A DNA stretch of 64,000 bases from an uncultured Lachnospiraceae bacterium (GTDB taxonomy: Bacteria; Bacillota; Clostridia; Lachnospirales; Lachnospiraceae). The notes under the pieces were generated by a model. It searched no databases. It saw only the letters and a program-made list of their open reading frames with translations, and was not told where the DNA came from. Below are positions 1 to 9,529 of the stretch, piece after piece. The stretch's first letter is position 1. Each line of letters starts with the position of its first letter. The DNA is taken from contig CANQVT010000002.1 in NCBI GenBank assembly GCA_947627365.1, forward strand, positions 62,001 to 126,000, read 5' to 3'. The position numbers were made by a program, and so were the translations under genes.

Positions 1-1100
1 ACCATACTTATTACTTTGATCCCTCGACCGGCATCCGTAAGACCGGCTGTGTCAAGATCGATACACTCCGGTATTTCTTTGACAACAAGGGTCGACTGTG
101 CAAAGGCTCCTGGGCCAGCTCAAAGAAGTATTACGCATCCGCTTCCGGTGCCCTGCTCACCGGGCTGCAGGATATCAACGGCAAACTATATTTCTTCAAA
201 TCGAACGGAAAAAAAGTCACTAATACGCTGAAGACGATCAATTCAGACACGTATTATTTTACAAAGGATGGCTCCGCTGCCCAAAAGCTGTGGGTGAAGC
301 TGAATTCCAAATACTATTTTTTCCAGAAGAGCGGAAAGCTGGCCAAGAATAAATGGGTCGGAAACTGGTATGTGGATCTGAGCGGAGCACGGACAAACGA
401 GACCAAAAAGACTGGATGGCAGACCAGCAACGACAAGAAATATTATTATACGAAGAAAGGCTCCTTGGTTCTCGGATGGAAGACCATCGACGGAAGCAAG
501 TATTACTTCAATAAGACCAATGGAGAAATGCTTACCGGACTGCAGACGATCGACAACCTGAAACACTATTTCTACACGGACGGACGGCTGGCTACCTCCA
601 TCACGATTGCGGTCGGCCTGAAGGAATACACGATTGACGCTGAAGGTGTCATCACCGCGGAGAAGAGCATCAAGATCTCCGGCAATTCGACCGGAGTCAA
701 GATCGTAAACTACGCTCTGCAGTATGTCGGCAATCCGTATGTCTGGGGCGGCACAAGCCTTACAAAGGGAGCGGACTGCTCCGGCTTCGTGCAGACGGTA
801 TTTGCCCACTTTGATATCAAGCTGCTTCGTGTCGCGGATGACCAGATGAAAGGGCCTTCCTCTGCTATCTCTCAGGAATACAAGCGTCCTATCGTCGTAG
901 ACCTGTCTGATATCAACAACCTGCAGCCAGGAGATCTGCTCTTCTACGGCGCGCCTACCTATGCGTCACACGTAGCAATCTATATGGGCGATAAAAAGAT
1001 CGTACACGCGAGCAATTCGCAGCCGTACCCGGCCGGAGGAATTAAGATTTCCGAATATGACTACTCAACGCCGGTTCGCGCTATGCGGTACTGGTCATAA
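1..1100 (+). CDS. Secreted cell-wall-binding repeat protein with C-terminal NlpC/P60 peptidase (5' end outside window)
   Basis: The frame is open from the left edge, so the N-terminus is missing; 365 residues are visible. Residues about 1-200 are aromatic repeats of about 20 residues (YYF, YFF, GW and TG patterns) typical of choline/wall-binding repeats that anchor proteins to teichoic acids or glycans. The last 125 residues form an NlpC/P60 domain: the catalytic Cys lies in GADCSGF (about visible residue 259) and the His in SHVAIYMG (about 323), with a further His in VHAS. Such enzymes cut peptidoglycan stem peptides outside the cell. An internal ATG at 294 exists, but the repeats continue upstream of it, so it is not the start. 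A strong terminator follows. Confidence 0.93.
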   Translation, partial: HTYYFDPSTGIRKTGCVKIDTLRYFFDNKGRLCKGSWASSKKYYASASGALLTGLQDINGKLYFFKSNGKKVTNTLKTINSDTYYFTKDGSAAQKLWVKLNSKYYFFQKSGKLAKNKWVGNWYVDLSGARTNETKKTGWQTSNDKKYYYTKKGSLVLGWKTIDGSKYYFNKTNGEMLTGLQTIDNLKHYFYTDGRLATSITIAVGLKEYTIDAEGVITAEKSIKISGNSTGVKIVNYALQYVGNPYVWGGTSLTKGADCSGFVQTVFAHFDIKLLRVADDQMKGPSSAISQEYKRPIVVDLSDINNLQPGDLLFYGAPTYASHVAIYMGDKKIVHASNSQPYPAGGIKISEYDYSTPVRAMRYWS

Positions 1101-1139
1101 GGAAGATTTGTATATTTACATATGTTTATTCAGAATATT

Positions 1140-1172
1140 CTGTCAGTGTATATAATACACTGACAGTTTTTC
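1140..1172 (+). terminator. Intrinsic terminator after the NlpC/P60 gene
   Basis: Perfect 12-bp stem, arms 1140-1151 and 1155-1166, three-base loop, followed by TTTTT. It begins 39 bases past the stop codon. Confidence 0.9.
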
Positions 1173-1281
1173 TGTCAACCCCTTCCGCGGATTTCTTTTC
1201 ACTTTCCCTGAATTTATCAAAATCCACAAAACGTCTGTTCTCGAAAAAACCTATGTAAACCATTTTTTTAACCGCTTTTTT

Positions 1282-1353
1282 TGTGGATAATGTGGATAAG
1301 TCAGTGTATAATTCCATCTTGTCTGCTTTTCTGTTCTCCGAAGCTGTGGATAA
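1282..1353 (+). other. Cluster of three exact DnaA boxes
   Basis: TGTGGATAA, the reverse complement of the consensus DnaA box TTATCCACA, occurs at 1282-1290 and 1291-1299 (head to tail with no gap) and again at 1345-1353. All have the same orientation and sit in a T-rich intergenic stretch (1167-1500) with no convincing gene. No dnaA, dnaN or rpmH is nearby, so this could be part of an origin whose genes lie outside, a DnaA titration or reactivation site, or chance. The rest of the 470-base gap shows only pyrimidine-rich sequence. Confidence 0.6.
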
Positions 1354-1576
1354 ACCATAAATATTATGTCGACTTTTGTCTTTTCCCTCAGACTTTGTTC
1401 TTTTCAACTTTGTGCAGATTTACTCTTTTGCCGCTTCGCAGAACATACTTTCTGCCAAACGCCCTTTTTTATTTTCTGACTTCTTTTCGAATTGAATAAT
1501 CATCTTTGTATTGCAAGACAGACCACTTCTTTGTCTGCAAGGCAGCCCGCAATTTCCCAATTTTCCTGTAGGCTGC

Positions 1577-4051
1577 TTACAGATCGGTCTTTAGATAGGA
1601 TACAAAGCGATTTCCGGCCTGTTCAAACAGCGCTTTGCTGTCCTGCGGACCGTAGAAATAGGTCTCCGTCTCGCCCGGCTTCAAAAGGATCGTGTTGCCG
1701 AAATCGTCGTATCCGGTAATGATGACGACACCATCCGGCGTCGCCGCGAGCACCGGCTGTCCCTGTCCGACGAAATACAGCACCTGCTCCAGCGTACATC
1801 CTGTCAGGCTGACCGCATCCTTGCCGAGCGAAGCCTCCAGGGTTTCGATATCCATCGTACCGCTCTTGACGACCTCCGGAATATTCTCCACCTTGATCTT
1901 GGCCGTCTCCGCCCGATTGCCGCGCTCCCAGACAAACTCTTTCGCATGATCGATCACCACGCCAACCTTCTCATCCGCTCTGCGGATCGCTTCCGCGGCT
2001 GTCGGCCACATGCTCTCCATGCTGCCCCCCGCATATACGTAATACAGCTTTTCGCGCTCGGTATTCTTCGGAATCTGAATCGTCCGCAGCTCGTCATGCA
2101 CCAGAAGCCGGCTTGACGTCACCTGCGGATTCTTGTCTGTAATCGTCGTTCCGACCCTCAACAGGATCGTCGTCTGCCTGATGTCATCCTCCTGTGTCGA
2201 AATCCCATATACAACATCTTCCTCCGTGTCCATACCGACGATCTGATCCTCCAGCGTTTCCGCGTAGCCAAGCTCTGTCTTCACCACTCTGGTAAGCTTC
2301 AGCATATGGTTGACCTGTTCTGCCCGCGTCACATAGGACTGCGGCGTCTCGTAGGTCATCAGATGCTCTCCTTCTCCGTTCACGATCACCAGCTGATACA
2401 TCGGGAAAATCTCATTTCCTTCGTCCAGATCGTTGACGTCGGCAGCCAGCGCTTTCCCGTACACAAGATCCTCTCCCATGTAGGTAACCGGCCGTATCCA
2501 CTCGTCCGCCTGGCATGTCACCTCGCGTGCTTCTCCCGTCTCGAAATCCATCGTGTACATGGTCTGAGACGCGTAACGCTTCCCTTCCTTGAGCCAGCTG
2601 AAATATCGGTTCGACTCTGAACTCACAAAGCAGCCATTCTTCACGCCGTCGATCACATGCGTGTACTCTCTTTGAACAAGATCAATACGGTACACAATTC
2701 CCTCAAGAAGCATATAGCAGGCGGTTCGGTCGTTCGTGATATAGGCCAGCGAATCAATATCCAGCTTGAGCATATCATATGATTCCATCGTCTCTACGAA
2801 CAAAATCTCCTCCACCGTCGAAGAAGCTTCCTCATAATAATAGATACCAACCCCGTTCTCTCCCTCCCGCCTTCCGCGGTTCATATATCCGGAGACCGCA
2901 AACCATACGTCACCGCTCTCATCCACACTGAGCACCTTGATATTGTTGCGTGAGTAAAAATCGCGGTAATCCATATTTTCCTGTTGCGGAAAACCAAACA
3001 CGTGCACAAGCTGGCCGCCGTTCACGCGGTAGGTCCACAGCTCGTTCTCCTGCACGAACGCAACTACCTTTTTCTGCTCGTCGAACGCATACTCGACATC
3101 CGGATCCGTGATGCCAAGGAAAATCCCATCCGGCTGCAGCATGGAACCGTTCGTGTTGAACACCGCGTCCGTCGTCCTCGTAAAGTCCAGAAGGAATACA
3201 CGTGTATCCGTATAACGCAGGCGGTAAAATTCATCGACATTGTATACCTCGCTGACGCCTTCCTCGTTCACCGCGGAGATCCGATATTCCAGCACAAAAG
3301 AGGCCGTCGTCGTATTGATATCGACAAGGCTCGGCGTCGGCTTGTAGTAGATCTGCGGGTTCAGGTTTCCCCACATCAGCTGAGAAACGGTATCATGGAT
3401 ATCCATCGAGGCCAGAGAACGCGACTGCCCCGTCGTCTCGTCCGGCTCCACGACGGTACCGAGCGAATTCTCGTCCGTCTTGTAGACGCACTTCTCATAA
3501 AATCCCGTGACAAAATTCAGATAGGAATCCAGATGAAGTCCGTCTTCCAGGAGCAGGCGCGTATAATACCAGATATCCCTGCCTCCCACCGTCACCTGAA
3601 GCTTCAGGACATACTCCTGTCCGAGCAGCATCTGATTCTGAAGCTGAAGCTCGGCCACGATGTATCCGTCCTCCTCCGAGGTCCGAATCACGTTCGTGTT
3701 CTCAAGGGAATCCAAGCCATCCTGCGTCAGAACCTCATAGGAAATCCCTTCAATATTCGTGCCGAAGGGCTGGATCTGAATATCCAGCAGATGATTATCC
3801 GACAGCACGGTCACTGTGTCGCGAATGTATTCAACGTCGATCTCCCGCGCGTATCCATGCAGGCAATTGTAGCTGACCCCGTTGTTTCGCATATAGACAA
3901 GCGGAAACGTTGAATTCTCCATCGCTTCCGCGGTACTCGGCGCAGTCTGATTGATCAGCCGGCCAAAGCCGAGCACCGCAGCGAAGAAAATCACCGTCAG
4001 CACAACAATTCGCACAAAGATATTTTTGATCAGAGAAACCGTATCTTGCAT
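1577..4051 (-). CDS. Large membrane-anchored extracytoplasmic protein, unknown function
   Basis: 824 residues. One N-terminal membrane anchor (about residues 8-30) is followed by a long beta-rich extracytoplasmic region with no cysteine pattern or named family I can recognise. Residues about 735-800 resemble a papain-like C39 fold: a Cys in LTGCTLEQV, then a hydrophobic stretch ending in VIITGYDDFG. The His normally preceding the GYD motif is absent, so peptidase activity is doubtful. The gene is followed downstream, after 127 bases, by nothing on its own strand until the window's first gene region. It may be a surface scaffold or sensor. Function is not assigned. Confidence 0.8.
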   Translation of the reverse strand: MQDTVSLIKNIFVRIVVLTVIFFAAVLGFGRLINQTAPSTAEAMENSTFPLVYMRNNGVSYNCLHGYAREIDVEYIRDTVTVLSDNHLLDIQIQPFGTNIEGISYEVLTQDGLDSLENTNVIRTSEEDGYIVAELQLQNQMLLGQEYVLKLQVTVGGRDIWYYTRLLLEDGLHLDSYLNFVTGFYEKCVYKTDENSLGTVVEPDETTGQSRSLASMDIHDTVSQLMWGNLNPQIYYKPTPSLVDINTTTASFVLEYRISAVNEEGVSEVYNVDEFYRLRYTDTRVFLLDFTRTTDAVFNTNGSMLQPDGIFLGITDPDVEYAFDEQKKVVAFVQENELWTYRVNGGQLVHVFGFPQQENMDYRDFYSRNNIKVLSVDESGDVWFAVSGYMNRGRREGENGVGIYYYEEASSTVEEILFVETMESYDMLKLDIDSLAYITNDRTACYMLLEGIVYRIDLVQREYTHVIDGVKNGCFVSSESNRYFSWLKEGKRYASQTMYTMDFETGEAREVTCQADEWIRPVTYMGEDLVYGKALAADVNDLDEGNEIFPMYQLVIVNGEGEHLMTYETPQSYVTRAEQVNHMLKLTRVVKTELGYAETLEDQIVGMDTEEDVVYGISTQEDDIRQTTILLRVGTTITDKNPQVTSSRLLVHDELRTIQIPKNTEREKLYYVYAGGSMESMWPTAAEAIRRADEKVGVVIDHAKEFVWERGNRAETAKIKVENIPEVVKSGTMDIETLEASLGKDAVSLTGCTLEQVLYFVGQGQPVLAATPDGVVIITGYDDFGNTILLKPGETETYFYGPQDSKALFEQAGNRFVSYLKTDL

Positions 4052-4178
4052 AGAAATATGCTCCGTCCCATTGTATTTTTGTAATTATCTCCTGCCTTCC
4101 CGGCTTTGATGCAAATCACATTTGTCTTACACTATACCACTAACCACGGAAAATGGCAAATCCCGGCTGCAGTCTCAG

Positions 4179-4832
4179 CTAAACACGTCTCAGTCCACGA
4201 TGCCTGCACCTGCGGTGATGCATTTCGTTCAGCAGAAGGACTCTTGCCAGGTCGCGCGCCCAGCTCCTTCCCGGCACGCCCACGCGGGAACCCGGAAGCT
4301 GCATCGCAAGCACCTCCTCCGGCTTTTGGATTTCTTCTTCCGGAAACTGATCCTTCACCTGTTCAAAAATATGCCCCTCGATGCGATAGACCGTAGATCG
4401 ATCCGGATACTCATCAAACATCGGACTGCCCTCGTACTCCATCTTGTCGCACTCCTCCTCGACAAAGGGCAGCAGCAGCTTTGCTGTGTCCGGATACATC
4501 GATTGCAGCTTGCGCAGCTCCCGCTCCGCTTCCTGCAGCTCCTCATTTGGTATTTCGTCCGCTTCCAGCATCCTGCCCTCTTCCGGTATCTTGCCCGCTT
4601 CCGGGGTTCTGTTTTCTCCTGTCACCTTGCCCGCTTCCAGAACTTCTTCCTCCCCCGCATACGGATTCCAGCCACTTTGCTCCCGCTCCCGGTCAATCTC
4701 CTCTGCTTTCATAAATGCACTTCGAACCACGGGAAATTTCCCTTCGTTTAATCCGCACGAACATAATTCCGTCCTCGCCGCATTCCCGGCATACCCCGGG
4801 TGATCTCGGTGATCTCTCATCGCACAATACAT
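4179..4832 (-). CDS. Conserved hypothetical charged protein
   Basis: 217 residues from the ATG at 4832, chosen because AAAAGAGG lies six bases upstream; two upstream in-frame ATGs (4862, 4901) lack a ribosome site. It has no signal peptide or membrane segment. The middle (about 50-120) is low-complexity and Glu-rich. The C-terminal part (about 125-217) looks conserved: a helical stretch around MYPDTAKLLLPFVEEECDKM, then DEYPDRSTVYRI and a very basic RRCRHRG tail. I recall similar short basic-tailed proteins in Lachnospiraceae, without a function. It is cytoplasmic by prediction. Confidence 0.72.
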   Translation of the reverse strand: MYCAMRDHRDHPGYAGNAARTELCSCGLNEGKFPVVRSAFMKAEEIDREREQSGWNPYAGEEEVLEAGKVTGENRTPEAGKIPEEGRMLEADEIPNEELQEAERELRKLQSMYPDTAKLLLPFVEEECDKMEYEGSPMFDEYPDRSTVYRIEGHIFEQVKDQFPEEEIQKPEEVLAMQLPGSRVGVPGRSWARDLARVLLLNEMHHRRCRHRGLRRV

Positions 4833-4968
4833 AGCATACCTCTTTTCAGCTTGTCGTTCCATTATATGCCGCAACTTGTATATTTGGAAGCGACACGGCA
4901 TCCACAGAGGAATGCAGCATTATGCAAAAAAATACCGCGGAAATGCATATCCGCGGCTTACTAAAAGA

Positions 4969-6162
4969 TCATGCCATAGCGGAGATCTCTGCCAGTTCAT
5001 ACGTCACGTCACAATGGAATCTTCCCGCATGCTTCTTGAAATTCCTGCGGATCCTGTCGGCGATTGCAGTGCCGGATTCAAAGGCGCAGGCAGGCAGCAG
5101 AATGATGTACTGCGTCGGGCTGTATCTCGCGACCACATCGCCAACCCGCAGAGATTCGCAGATCATCCGCTCCAAAAGATCCATCGCTTTCCCAAGCTCA
5201 GAGCCTATCCGATCCCCCGTAAAATTGAAACCCCTGGTCTGGATCGTCATCAGCATTATGTACTCAGCAATCCCAAGCCTTGTGACCCGTCGCGCCTCAA
5301 TGTGATAGAGCTGACGGAACACACCGTACTCGCACAGATAGGCTCCTGACGGCCGCTCATGCTCTCTGGTCTCATCTATCATTCCTGTTATGTCGGAGAT
5401 TGAACCTCCGCTCTCACGCATCAGATTTTGATATATCTCCTGCATTCGGCTTGAAAGACGAATGCCCATATTTTCATAGAAGAGCTTTCCGGCCCTCTCG
5501 TAATGAGTGACTGCAAGCTTATATTTCTTCTGTCCCTTCAGACTCTCAAGCATCCAGCAATGGATATCCTCGTCGTATGCGTCCACCGCCAGCGCCTGAT
5601 TGCACACCTGCTCCAGCAGCTCCCACTTCCGGGCGTTTTTGTAGATCACACAGAGCGTCTTCACAATATCCATGAACAGCGACTGATACCAGATCGTCTT
5701 CGATAGAATCCAGGGCTCTTCCGCGATTCTGGCAGAAACGTTACCCTGATAGCACGCGATTGCCTCCTCGCAGGTCTTTTCAATATCCTCACCCTCTGCC
5801 AGAGATCCGCGCACCTTCGCAGCAAGAGCCTCAAACCGCTCATAGTCCGCCTCCACCTCTATCTCCGGATTCCACTGATATGCCCCCGGCAAAGTACAGA
5901 TGAACTGCTCATCCCCAAGCTCCTTCATGGCCGTGCGCAGACGGTACATGAGATTCTTCAGCGCTCCCTCCGGACTTCTGCTCTCGTCCTCCCAGAACAC
6001 TTCAATCAATCTCTGGTGCGACAGGATCGCATCCCGATTCACAATAATATAAGCCAGCATGCGGGTCAACTTCTTAGAATGCAGCGTTTCCTCATTCAAG
6101 GTCTTCTGGCCGTTCGTCAGGGTAAACTTTCCAAATAACTGCAATTTTATCTTTGTTTTCAT
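4969..6162 (-). CDS. SARP/BTAD-type transcriptional regulator with degenerate GGDEF-like C-terminus
   Basis: 397 residues. Residues 1-100 form an OmpR-type winged helix (IKLQLFGKFTLT start, LLAYII-type helix, RTAMKEL recognition region). Residues about 105-250 are a bacterial transcriptional activation domain of TPR-like helices (YDEDIHCWMLESL, YKLAVTHYERAGKLF). Residues about 295-397 follow the layout of a diguanylate cyclase, but the signature RYGGDEF position reads RYSPTQY, so c-di-GMP synthesis is not expected. The domain may instead bind nucleotide or mediate dimerisation. SARP-like proteins activate nearby genes; possible targets here are the deacetylase upstream or the surface proteins around it. 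The 283-base upstream gap holds no clear promoter. Confidence 0.83.
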   Translation of the reverse strand: MKTKIKLQLFGKFTLTNGQKTLNEETLHSKKLTRMLAYIIVNRDAILSHQRLIEVFWEDESRSPEGALKNLMYRLRTAMKELGDEQFICTLPGAYQWNPEIEVEADYERFEALAAKVRGSLAEGEDIEKTCEEAIACYQGNVSARIAEEPWILSKTIWYQSLFMDIVKTLCVIYKNARKWELLEQVCNQALAVDAYDEDIHCWMLESLKGQKKYKLAVTHYERAGKLFYENMGIRLSSRMQEIYQNLMRESGGSISDITGMIDETREHERPSGAYLCEYGVFRQLYHIEARRVTRLGIAEYIMLMTIQTRGFNFTGDRIGSELGKAMDLLERMICESLRVGDVVARYSPTQYIILLPACAFESGTAIADRIRRNFKKHAGRFHCDVTYELAEISAMA

Positions 6163-6445
6163 AACCCTACTCTGCTTCCTGCCCCGAATAAAAGTCTTCG
6201 CTTCCGCCGGGCAAAATCAGTGCCAAGTCGTACAGTCAAATCAGTCACAGAAAATTACTTACTGGTATTATACACGAAGTTGCCACAAATTGCGAGACCT
6301 TTTTGTGACTCAGGAAACGAAAAACAGGATTATTCAGTAAATCCTCACAAATGTACAGAATATTTTCGGCAGCTTTCTCGCCGCCTCGTCTTTCATCATA
6401 GCTTTCTTTTGCCAAAACAGGACGAATCTATCTATGTCCCGATTA

Positions 6446-7378
6446 TCACTCCAAAATCAGCTTATCCACTGTCACGAACTCATACCCTTGCTTCTGAAAC
6501 GAGTCCACGATCTGAAGAGCTGCCTGCACGGAGGAGCGATAATAATCGTGCAGCAGAATAATATCTCCGTTTTTCGTGTCCTCCAGCACCCGCCGCACGA
6601 CGTCCGACACACTGTTCGTCGTCCAGTCCTTCGGATCCACATCCCAGAGCACCGGGATCATCACGAAGGAACACTCCAGCTCCTTGTTCCACTCGCCGAA
6701 CGGAGGCCGAACGAATTCCGTATCCTTTCCCGTCAGCTCCCGGACCAGAGCGCTCGTCTTCTCGATTTGTTCACAGGCGTCCGCCTTGCACATGTCGCTG
6801 ATCTTGACATGGTCGTACGTGTGATTTCCGATCAGATGGCCTTCCTCATCCATACGACGAATCAGATCCTCGTTGCCCGGAATATTCCTCCCTATCACGA
6901 AAAAGGTCGCCTTCGCGCCTCGCTCTTTCAGGCCGTCCAAAAGCTCCTCCGTATAGACTGGGTGTGGCCCGTCATCAAACGTGAGCGCCACACGCTTACG
7001 CTCTGCTGGATCCTCACTCGAAGCCATATCCGGCTGTCCTGTACCATCCCCGCTTGGGTTGACCGCCGCTGCTTCCACGTCTTCTATAGCTTGCCCCGCT
7101 ACAATCGTTTCTGCTGCGCCATCCGCAGCTTGCCCGATTGCAGCCACTTCCACCGCACCCTCTGCAACTGACCCGGCAACAGTGATAGACTCCATATCTT
7201 CCTGCTGCCCAGGCTGCTCCCTTGCTATCCTCACAATACCCGTATACGCGGAGGAAGCCAGAACTGCCGCAAGCCCCCAGAAAAACAGAGACCTCGCAAT
7301 TCTGGCTCCAAATCCTGCAAACAAACCGGTTCGCTCCGGCTTCTTATTATTGTCATTCCTGGCATGCTTCGCTCTCAT
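6446..7378 (-). CDS. Membrane-anchored polysaccharide (chitin/peptidoglycan) deacetylase
   Basis: 310 residues: basic cytoplasmic tail, one membrane anchor (about 28-48), an Ala/Glu-rich linker, then a NodB-type deacetylase domain from about residue 125. All five family motifs are visible: TFDDGPHP, the zinc-binding H-x3-H in IGNHTYDH, RPPFG, LWDVDPKDW and the final ILLHD. The family removes N-acetyl or O-acetyl groups from wall glycans outside the cell, often conferring lysozyme resistance. It lies on the same strand as the SARP-like regulator and as tyrS, but gaps of 283 and 99 bases make a shared operon uncertain. Confidence 0.93.
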   Translation of the reverse strand: MRAKHARNDNNKKPERTGLFAGFGARIARSLFFWGLAAVLASSAYTGIVRIAREQPGQQEDMESITVAGSVAEGAVEVAAIGQAADGAAETIVAGQAIEDVEAAAVNPSGDGTGQPDMASSEDPAERKRVALTFDDGPHPVYTEELLDGLKERGAKATFFVIGRNIPGNEDLIRRMDEEGHLIGNHTYDHVKISDMCKADACEQIEKTSALVRELTGKDTEFVRPPFGEWNKELECSFVMIPVLWDVDPKDWTTNSVSDVVRRVLEDTKNGDIILLHDYYRSSVQAALQIVDSFQKQGYEFVTVDKLILE

Positions 7379-7477
7379 ACTGCACCCGGTGTTTTTTCTT
7401 TATATATATGACACCGGGATGGTTTACATGCTGAATCCTGCTTCTACAACCCGCAGACAACAGAAGTTCTCCTTCGC

Positions 7478-8701
7478 TTACACCAAGGTCACCCTGCAGA
7501 ATTTCTTCTTGCCGCGGCGCAACACGATGCCCTCGCCGGAAAGCTTCTCGCCCGGTACAACAGCTTTTACGTCCGTCACCTTGTCGCCGTCCACGGACAC
7601 ACCGCCCTGCTCGATCGCGCGGCGCCCGTCCGAGCGGGACTTCTCGAGGCCGGCCTTCACAAGCAGCGAAATCACGTCAATCGCGCCGTCCGTCAGCTCC
7701 GCCTCCTCGATCTCCACAATCGGCATATTTTCTGTATTGCCGCCGGAAAACAACGCGCGCGCGCCCTCCTGCGCCTTCCTCGCCTCTTCCTCGCCGTGCA
7801 CCAGGCTCGTCAGCTCGTAGGCGAGAATTTCTTTCGCCTGGTTCAGCTGGCTGCCCTCCCATTTATCCATCTCGTCGATCTGCTCAAGCGGAAGGAATGT
7901 CAGCATCCGCAGGCATTTGAGTACGTCCGCGTCCGCCACATTTCTCCAGTATTGGTAAAAATCAAACGGGGACGTCTTGTTCGGATCGAGCCACACGGCG
8001 CCGCTCTGCGTTTTGCCCATCTTCTTGCCCTCGGAATTCAGCAGCAGCGTGATCGTCATCGCGTACGCATCCTTGCCGAGCTTGCGCCGGATCAGCTCCG
8101 TGCCGCCGAGCATGTTGCTCCACTGGTCGTCGCCGCCGAACTGCATGTTGCAGCCGTATTTCTGGAACAGTGCGTAGAAATCGTAGCTCTGCATGATCAT
8201 GTAGTTGAACTCGAGGAAGCTCAGACCCCGCTCCATCCTCTGCTTGTAGCACTCCGCGGTCAGCATGCGGTTGACCGAGAAATGCGGACCCACCTCGCGC
8301 AGGACGTCCACATAATTCAGATCCAGCAGCCACTCGGCATTGTTGACCATCAGCGCCTTTCCGTCGGAGAAGTCGATGAATCGGCTCATCTGCTTCTTGA
8401 AACAATCGCCGTTGTGCTGAATCGTCTCCTTCGTCATCATCTGGCGCATGTCCGTCCGACCCGACGGGTCTCCGATCATCGCCGTGCCGCCGCCAATCAG
8501 CGCGATCGGTTTGTTCCCCGCCATCTGCAGGCGCTTCATCAGGCACAGCGCCATAAAGTGCCCCACATGCAGGCTGTCCGCGGTCGGATCGAAGCCGATA
8601 TAGAACGTCGCCTTTCCGTTGTTAACCAGATCTCTAATCTCTTTCTCATCCGTCACCTGGGCGATCAGCCCGCGAGCCACCAGCTCGTCATAAATCTGCA
8701 T
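7478..8701 (-). CDS. tyrS: Tyrosyl-tRNA synthetase
   Basis: 407 residues from the ATG at 8701, which has AAGGAGG eight bases upstream; the open frame extends further into the leader without a better start. A class I Rossmann core carries HVGH (about 45-48, HIGH motif) and KMGKT (about 229, KMSKS equivalent). The Tyr-binding region includes [10 protein letters not shown] and GGDDQWSN. An S4 RNA-binding domain occupies about 345-407. It charges tRNA-Tyr in the cytoplasm. It is a single gene controlled by a T-box leader. Confidence 0.98.
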   Translation of the reverse strand: MQIYDELVARGLIAQVTDEKEIRDLVNNGKATFYIGFDPTADSLHVGHFMALCLMKRLQMAGNKPIALIGGGTAMIGDPSGRTDMRQMMTKETIQHNGDCFKKQMSRFIDFSDGKALMVNNAEWLLDLNYVDVLREVGPHFSVNRMLTAECYKQRMERGLSFLEFNYMIMQSYDFYALFQKYGCNMQFGGDDQWSNMLGGTELIRRKLGKDAYAMTITLLLNSEGKKMGKTQSGAVWLDPNKTSPFDFYQYWRNVADADVLKCLRMLTFLPLEQIDEMDKWEGSQLNQAKEILAYELTSLVHGEEEARKAQEGARALFSGGNTENMPIVEIEEAELTDGAIDVISLLVKAGLEKSRSDGRRAIEQGGVSVDGDKVTDVKAVVPGEKLSGEGIVLRRGKKKFCRVTLV

Positions 8702-8894
8702 GTCTGTTTCCTCCTTGTCTTCTTTTTCTGTAAGGCTCCTGGCTCTTCCCCGGCAGCCGACCAACGGAGCGCAAATCGTCCGGCCGGATCCTCAGCCCGG
8801 AACCGATCCTTCTCAGATCTCCGCTTTTCCGTCCATGCAGGAACCACATAAGATAGGACCTCCGCAACAAATTATTCCTCTCCGAGTCTGCGCA

Positions 8895-9318
8895 TAAAAA
8901 AGCTCCCGCCTTACTTCAATATAAGGACGAGAGTCTGATCCCGTGTTACCACCTTATTTCACAATCGGCTCACACCGACTGCCTCAACGAGTATACACCA
9001 GATGCCATATTCTGTTTCGGAGCTTTCTCTAAAATGCCCTCGCACAAAATTCACCGGTAAATACTTCGACAGGATAACGGTCGTCTACGCCGCCGCAGCC
9101 TACTGATACCGCATGATCATAATCGCAATGACTACAAGATCATCAACTTGCAGATTACCATGATTCATGACTATTTGATCCATAATTCATGTTTCTGCTC
9201 CGGCAAGGTTCGGTGCGAAGCTCCTGGATGTATTCAAAAACAGGTTCTGCATGCGCCTCTCATCAACCGGCGGCTTTCTGTATGTTTCCCTGTCTCCTAC
9301 TTGTTCCCTTCACAGCTT
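8895..9318 (-). promoter_or_regulatory. Tyr T-box leader of tyrS
   Basis: Reading the minus strand, Stem I contains the conserved AGAAAGCCGCCGGTTGATG region and, on its 3' side, GAATACATCC, giving specifier triplet UAC (9230-9232) for Tyr. The T-box core AAGGTGGTAACACGGG is at 8940-8955. It is followed by a terminator hairpin (8901-8934) and a run of T (8895-8900). Uncharged tRNA-Tyr would stabilise the antiterminator and allow tyrS transcription. The T-box element itself is standard; about 190 further bases separate the terminator from the tyrS start. Confidence 0.93.
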
Positions 9319-9325
9319 TGCTCCA

Positions 9326-9354
9326 AGTATAACGGCTTGTTCGCGCTTTGTCAA
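9326..9354 (-). promoter_or_regulatory. Promoter of the tyrS T-box transcript
   Basis: TTGACA (9349-9354), 17-base spacer, TATACT (9326-9331) on the minus strand. Transcription should begin near 9318. Its -35 lies only 8 bases from that of the divergent MATE promoter. Confidence 0.85.
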
Positions 9355-9362
9355 GAAAACAA

Positions 9363-9391
9363 TTGACAATAAATTTTATTCCTTATACAAT
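9363..9391 (+). promoter_or_regulatory. Promoter of the MATE exporter gene
   Basis: TTGACA (9363-9368), 17-base spacer, TACAAT (9386-9391), giving an untranslated leader of about 130 bases before the ATG at 9530. Confidence 0.75.
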
Positions 9392-9529
9392 AGCAAGTGC
9401 CGCTATTTTACATAATTTCCCCAATTTTTCAAGCGGTATCCCGACGGTGATCGGTCTGAACTGTAAGCGATCTTTTTCTAAAACATTTTTCCTAAATATA
9501 AATAATAAAAGAAAGGGGCTCCGATTTAT

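Noticed and set aside
1126-1407. 93-codon minus-strand frame across the DnaA boxes
   Set aside because: Covers the NlpC terminator and the DnaA boxes; no convincing ribosome site or family.
2984-3913. 309-codon open frame on the plus strand
   Set aside because: Lies wholly inside the 824-residue minus-strand gene; its composition (His/Arg-rich) is that of an antisense shadow.
7796-8851. 351-codon plus-strand frame
   Set aside because: Antisense to tyrS; no start site and no family.
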